Positions 60,428 through 64,000 of a stretch of 64,000 nt of DNA are shown here, piece after piece; position 1 is the stretch's first letter, and each line of letters opens with the position of its first letter. The position numbers and the translations under genes were made by a program. Source of the stretch: Actinomycetota bacterium (GTDB lineage: Bacteria; Actinomycetota; Actinomycetes; S36-B12). The notes under the pieces are model-generated. The model was not told the origin of the DNA and made no database searches. It saw only the letters and a program-made list of their open reading frames with translations. Where the stretch lies: assembly GCA_016717115.1 (NCBI GenBank), contig JADKGE010000003.1:62001-126000 (forward strand), written 5' to 3'.

Positions 60428-60647
60428 GGGATCCCCCCCCGCCCAGTCATGACCTTCGTCAGTCCTTGCGTGCGCCTCTTCCGCCTTTGATGCTACTCAT
60501 CGATGCTGTCTGGCGCGTCGTGGAACCGAGGTGGTGGCCACGGATGCCTTTCAGGGAGAACGGAGCGGCGAACGCATTGCGGCTGGCGCCTTCGGCAGCC
60601 CGCACTAGGCTTCTCGCCTGCGGTCGTACGACCATCTGCGATCTCCA

Positions 60648-60884
60648 TTGGGCGCTCGGCACCGTCGGGGAGGACATCGTGCGCCGCTTCGGTCTGCAGC
60701 CCGTGAGGCGGCGGCCGGCTTCAACGCCGTCGTCGCGATGGAGCTGCTCGCCGAAGGCGCCTGGCACGGGACGGGTGTCCACACCGCGGAGTCGTTCGAT
60801 CCCGATCCCTACCTCGCCATCCTCGACCGAGACGGCATCTACTACTCAACGGTGGAGATCGAGCCAGGCCACGCCTTCGCCTGA
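60648..60884 (+). pseudogene. C-terminal fragment of a saccharopine-dehydrogenase-like protein
   Basis: From about 60705 the frame reads REAAAGFNAVVAMELLAEGA and WHGTGVHTAESFDPDPYLAI then LDRDGIYYSTVEI, like the C-terminal substrate domain of saccharopine-dehydrogenase/homospermidine-type enzymes (GxGVxxxExFDPxPYL). Upstream DIVRRFGLQPV in another frame suggests a frameshift, and nothing of the Rossmann half is present. Resemblance by eye, so the family is tentative. The rest of 60428-60926 shows no gene. Confidence 0.4.
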
Positions 60885-60926
60885 CGGGCCTGCCGTCGCC
60901 ACGCCCTCGAGTGAGGGAGGTGTGTC

Positions 60927-61646
60927 TCAGCCGGGCACGAGGGCCGGGCTGCGCCACGAACGACGAATGAGCAGGACGATGCTCACGAGCGCTATCCAGG
61001 CCGGGAACACGTACACAGTCGTCGGCGCCACGGTGACGTTCACGAACTCGAAGACGCCGACGGCGTAGCTCAGCCACACGAGCCACCGAGGGAGCGCGCC
61101 GGTGGCGCGTCCGAGGGCCGCAGTGGAGAACACGACGAGCGTGGCGACCCTGGGCGCGAAGACCGACAGCAGCGTCACAGCAAGCGCCCGGGTCAGCGAC
61201 GCCGCTCCGGGATCCGGGAGCCGGCCGCCCGCCTCCACCAGAACCGCGGGCGCGGCAAGCGCCGCCGTTCCCACCAGCACGACCCCGGCCATCAGGATCG
61301 CGCCGCCCTGGAAGACCGTTCCGAACAGCTTGGGTTCACCTTCGCCGAGACGGGCCCGCACGACGCCGATGAACCACAGGAAGGCGATCGTCCCGATCAC
61401 GATGAACTGCAGCAGCACCAGCGTGTAGAAGCCGGGTCGTGGGTCGGCGTAGTAGCGGAGGATCTCCTCGTCCGAGGCATCCACCGAGGGGGCAGCCCAG
61501 AGGCCGCTCAGCCCGATCGACCATGCGACGGCGCAGACGACCCCCGCGATGGCGGCAGCTTCGATCGAGCGCAGCCAGGTCCGCCAGCGTCTCGCCGCGA
61601 TGGGCGGCTGTGCCGCGGCAGACGGAGTTGGTGTACGCGGTGGCAC
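60927..61646 (-). CDS. Hypothetical membrane protein
   Basis: A protein of about 239 residues if started at GTG 61646; the frame is open to 61763. Six membrane segments are visible (AAAIAGVVCAVAWSIGLSG, GFYTLVLLQFIVIGTIAFLW, GGAILMAGVVLVGTAALAAP, ALAVTLLSVFAPRVATLVVF and two more). DEEILRYYADPRPG in the first loop is also seen in other unnamed actinobacterial membrane proteins. Start choice is uncertain, as the best purine run abuts the GTG. Confidence 0.65.
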   Translation of the reverse strand: MPPRTPTPSAAAQPPIAARRWRTWLRSIEAAAIAGVVCAVAWSIGLSGLWAAPSVDASDEEILRYYADPRPGFYTLVLLQFIVIGTIAFLWFIGVVRARLGEGEPKLFGTVFQGGAILMAGVVLVGTAALAAPAVLVEAGGRLPDPGAASLTRALAVTLLSVFAPRVATLVVFSTAALGRATGALPRWLVWLSYAVGVFEFVNVTVAPTTVYVFPAWIALVSIVLLIRRSWRSPALVPG

Positions 61647-61853
61647 TCCCTTCTCGGCGTGGCTCGGGGTGTGGCGAAGTCTGGACCGGCGGGTTGGTGG
61701 TTCGCAAGGCTGCCCTGAGGTCCAAGGCTCGAATGGGCCATGGATTGACGACCGGGTCCGCATGAACGGCGGACGAAGTCTCGGCGATGCAGATGCCGGG
61801 TCTGGGCTTCGCGGATAGGCTGCGCGAATCTCGGATGCTTAAGGGGGAGAACG

Positions 61854-63351
61854 ATGCCGCAGGACAAGCCCAACATCCTGGTGATCTGGGGCGACGACAT
61901 CGGCATCTCGAACCTGAGCTGCTACAGCGACGGGCTGATGGGGTACCGCACCCCGAACATCGACCGGATCGCGGACGAGGGCGTGCGCTTCACCGACTAC
62001 TACGGCGAGCAGAGCTGCACCGCCGGCCGGGCGGCGTTCATCACCGGGCAGAACCCGTACCGCACCGGCCTGACCAAGGTGGGCATGCCGGGCGCCGAGC
62101 GCGGGCTCGAGGCCGAGGACCCCACCATCGCCACGGCGCTCAAGGCGCAGGGCTACGCCACCGGGCAGTTCGGCAAGAACCACCTGGGCGACCGCGACGA
62201 GTTCCTGCCCACGATGCACGGCTTCGACGAGTTCTTCGGCAACCTGTACCACCTCAACGCCGAGGAGGAGCCGGAGCTGGACGACTACCCGACCGAGGAG
62301 GACTTCCCGAACTTCCGGTCGGGCTTCGGCCCGCGGGGGTCCGCTGCTGGGCCGACGGTGACGGACGCACGGATCGAAGACACCGGGCCGCTCACCCAGG
62401 AAGCGGATGGAGACCATCGACGAGGAGTTCCTCGACGCCGCAACCGGTTCATCGGCCGACAAGGCGGCTTCGGACACGCCGTTCTTCGTGTGGTTCAACT
62501 CCACCCACATGCACTTCCGGACCCATGTCAAGCCGGAGAGCAAGGGCCAGGCCGGACGGTGGCAGTCGGACTACCACGACGTGATGATCGACCACGACAA
62601 GCAGGTCGGAACGCTGCTCGAGCTGCTCGACGAGCTCGGCCTGGCCGAGGACACGATCGTCGTCTACTCCACCGACAACGGCCCCCACATGAACTCCTGG
62701 CCCGATGCCGGGACGACGCCGTTCCGGGGGGAGAAGAACACGAACTGGGAGGGCGCCTACCGCGTGCCCGCCGTGGTGCGCTGGCCCGGGCACTTCCCCG
62801 AGGACACCGTCCTGAACGGGGTCATGAGCCACAACGACTGGTTCACGACTCTGCTGGCTGCGGCCGGGGTGCCGGATATCGCCGAGCAGCTGCGCGCGGG
62901 CGCCGACCTGGGCGGCACGACCTACCGGGTCCACCTCGACGGGCACAACCAGCTGCCCTACCTGACCGGGGAGACAGACACCAGCCCTCGCAACTTCTTC
63001 TTCTACGTGAACGACGACGCTGATCTCGTCGCGGTGCGGTTCGACAACTGGAAGATGGTGTTCCTCGAGCAGCGCGTCACCGGCACGCTGCAGGTGTGGG
63101 CCGAGCCTTTCGTGGAGTTGCGCGTGCCGAAGATCTTCAACCTGCGTACCGACCCCTATGAGCGGGCCGACTTCACGTCGAACACCTACTACGACTGGAT
63201 GATCGACCACGCCTTCCTGCTGGTTCCGGCTCAGGCGTTCGTCGCGCAGATGGCCGCTTCATTCCTGGAGTTCCCCCCGCGACAGGAGTCGGCCACCTTC
63301 GGAGTCACCGACGCCCTGGACAAGCTGCGAGCCGGCCTACGCAGCGCGTGA
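61854..63351 (+). pseudogene. Arylsulfatase broken by frameshifts
   Basis: N-terminal part (61854 to about 62336) is a normal sulfatase: PNILVIWGDDIGISNLSCYS with metal-binding Asp pair and CTAGRAAF, where Cys55 would become formylglycine, then FGKNHLGDRDEF. C-terminal part (62407-63351) is METIDEEFLDA, FVWFNSTHMHFRTH, STDNGPHMNSW, RVPAVVRWPGHFP. Between 62336 and 62407 the expected sequence hops through all three frames: GVRCWADGDGR in one, RIEDTGPLTQ in another, KRMETIDEE in the third. At least two to three single-base indels are needed. Decay or clustered sequencing errors could explain it. No formylglycine-generating enzyme gene is in view. Confidence 0.8.
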
Positions 63352-64000
63352 ACCCAGAGGAAGCACCCTCACGGGCAGCTCGCTATTGGCGCATTGCGCG
63401 TCCCGTCGTCCTGCTCGCCGTCGCTCTCCTCGCTGCCCGGATCATCATCGGCCTCGTCGGCGCTATCGACTGGGCCTCGGTGTGGACCGCCGTGCGGCAG
63501 TTGACGCTGCCCGGCGCGATCCTCCTGTTGCTCATTCTCCTGGCCCGTCAGGTGTTCAACGGTGTTCCCCTCGCCAAGTTCGTCGCGGGACTGTCCCCGC
63601 CGCGATCGATGCAGAACGACATGGGTGCCATCCTCATCGGGACGGTGGCACCACCGCCATCGGATGTCGTGCTGCGGGTCTCCATGTTCCGCTCGTGGGG
63701 CATCGACCCGCTCGAGGGCATGGCCGGCGTGACCCTGAACACGCTCACGTTCTACGTCGTCCGGTTCGCTGCTCCCGCCCTCGGACTCGCACTATTCGCC
63801 TTCATCGAGGCTGACGCGGGCCACGTCTGGGCGGCCGTCGGCTCGGCCTTGGTTGGCATCGTCATCCTCGTGGCGCTCGTGTCCTTGAGTCGCGGCGATC
63901 GACTGGCCAGGATCATCGGGCTGACGGCGGGTCGTGTGGCCTCGCGCTTTCGGCACGAGGTGGAGCCTGAGGCGTGGTCCCGCTCCGTAGTCGAGTTCCG
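63348..64000 (+). CDS. YbhN/UPF0104-type membrane protein (cut by window edge)
   Basis: GTG 63348 overlaps the sulfatase stop; the frame is open to 64000. The N-terminus VNPEEAPSRAARYWRIARPV leads into membrane segments (VVLLAVALLAARIIIGLVGA, GAILLLLILLARQVFNGVPL) and continues GAILIGTVAPPPSDVVLRVS, MFRSWGIDPLEGMAGVTLNT, as in the lysyl-phosphatidylglycerol-synthase transmembrane (YbhN/AglD) family of lipid flippase-like proteins. Only the first 217 residues are in the window. Confidence 0.8.
   Translation, partial: MNPEEAPSRAARYWRIARPVVLLAVALLAARIIIGLVGAIDWASVWTAVRQLTLPGAILLLLILLARQVFNGVPLAKFVAGLSPPRSMQNDMGAILIGTVAPPPSDVVLRVSMFRSWGIDPLEGMAGVTLNTLTFYVVRFAAPALGLALFAFIEADAGHVWAAVGSALVGIVILVALVSLSRGDRLARIIGLTAGRVASRFRHEVEPEAWSRSVVEF

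Noticed and set aside
63348..64000. The YbhN-type protein as part of the alanine system
   Set aside because: The family shares a name with lysyl-PG synthase membrane regions but lacks the DUF2156 transferase here, and it is 29 kb from the alanine module.

Overview
The window is high-GC DNA (about two thirds G+C by eye) with GTG starts, ATGA/GTGA gene overlaps and a typical actinobacterial gene set: LacI/ABC sugar operon, ECF sigma/anti-sigma pairs, a SigK/RskA/DipZ group, DUF2568, DUF4386, DUF4333 and a deazaflavin-type reductase. I read it as a chromosome segment of a member of the Actinomycetota; the genus cannot be told from the sequence. No prophage, CRISPR array, rRNA or ordinary intact tRNA gene was seen.

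Layout. 1-7313: a carbohydrate operon (binding lipoprotein, two permeases, a GH13 glucosidase, a GH32/43-like hydrolase) facing a divergent LacI regulator across a 26-bp perfect palindrome. 7320-10200: a decayed patch with palindromes, an IS256-type transposase and a broken DUF3883 gene. 10287-17150: small stress and regulatory genes (FMN reductase, ECF sigma/anti-sigma, ABC exporter with TetR, PPOX, MarR). 17179-20702: a leftward dipZ - Met-rich lipoprotein - sigK - rskA run. 20750-24128: MOSC, two transporters, YCII. 24676-27392: TetR, a DszB-like desulfinase, rhodanese, a SHOCT protein. 27456-28850: a broken DUF433/DUF5615 toxin-antitoxin pair and a DUF4333 lipoprotein. 29110-34556: the alanine module. 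34781-41678: secreted peptidase, TPR regulator and small membrane proteins. 42200-53157: phosphoesterase, GNAT, VOC/HxlR, M28 peptidase, GGDEF, HlyIII, methyltransferase, XRE pair. 53262-60427: secreted hydrolase, ABC operon, deazaflavin reductase, PAS-GGDEF-EAL protein. 60648-64000: gene remnants, a frameshifted sulfatase and a YbhN-type membrane protein cut by the window edge.

The most interesting system is at 29110-34556. A rhomboid-like/DUF2156 membrane aminoacyltransferase is translationally coupled to an aspartate 4-decarboxylase (aspartate to alanine). Convergent to them lies a 459-residue alanyl-tRNA synthetase relative that has only the catalytic and acceptor-recognition half. Just beyond its start is a separate transcription unit with a sigma-70-like promoter and a perfect 14-bp terminator. 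It encodes a roughly 51-nt tRNA-like fold with a 7-bp acceptor stem, a canonical T-arm and no D-arm. Its acceptor stem carries G3:U70 and A73, the identity elements of tRNA-Ala. My inference is a dedicated alanine route: AspD supplies alanine, the short AlaRS charges the mini-tRNA, and the DUF2156 protein moves alanine to a membrane lipid or other acceptor outside translation.

A second theme is a dispersed repeat family made of the 3' half of a tRNA-Thr(CGT) gene plus conserved arms. At least nine copies lie between genes from 7664 to 47423, several beside broken genes. The window also holds remnants of at least seven genes (DUF3883, SRPBCC, DUF5615, DUF1801, saccharopine-dehydrogenase-like, sulfatase, and a short 3' fragment at 43680), so it looks like an accessory region in slow decay.
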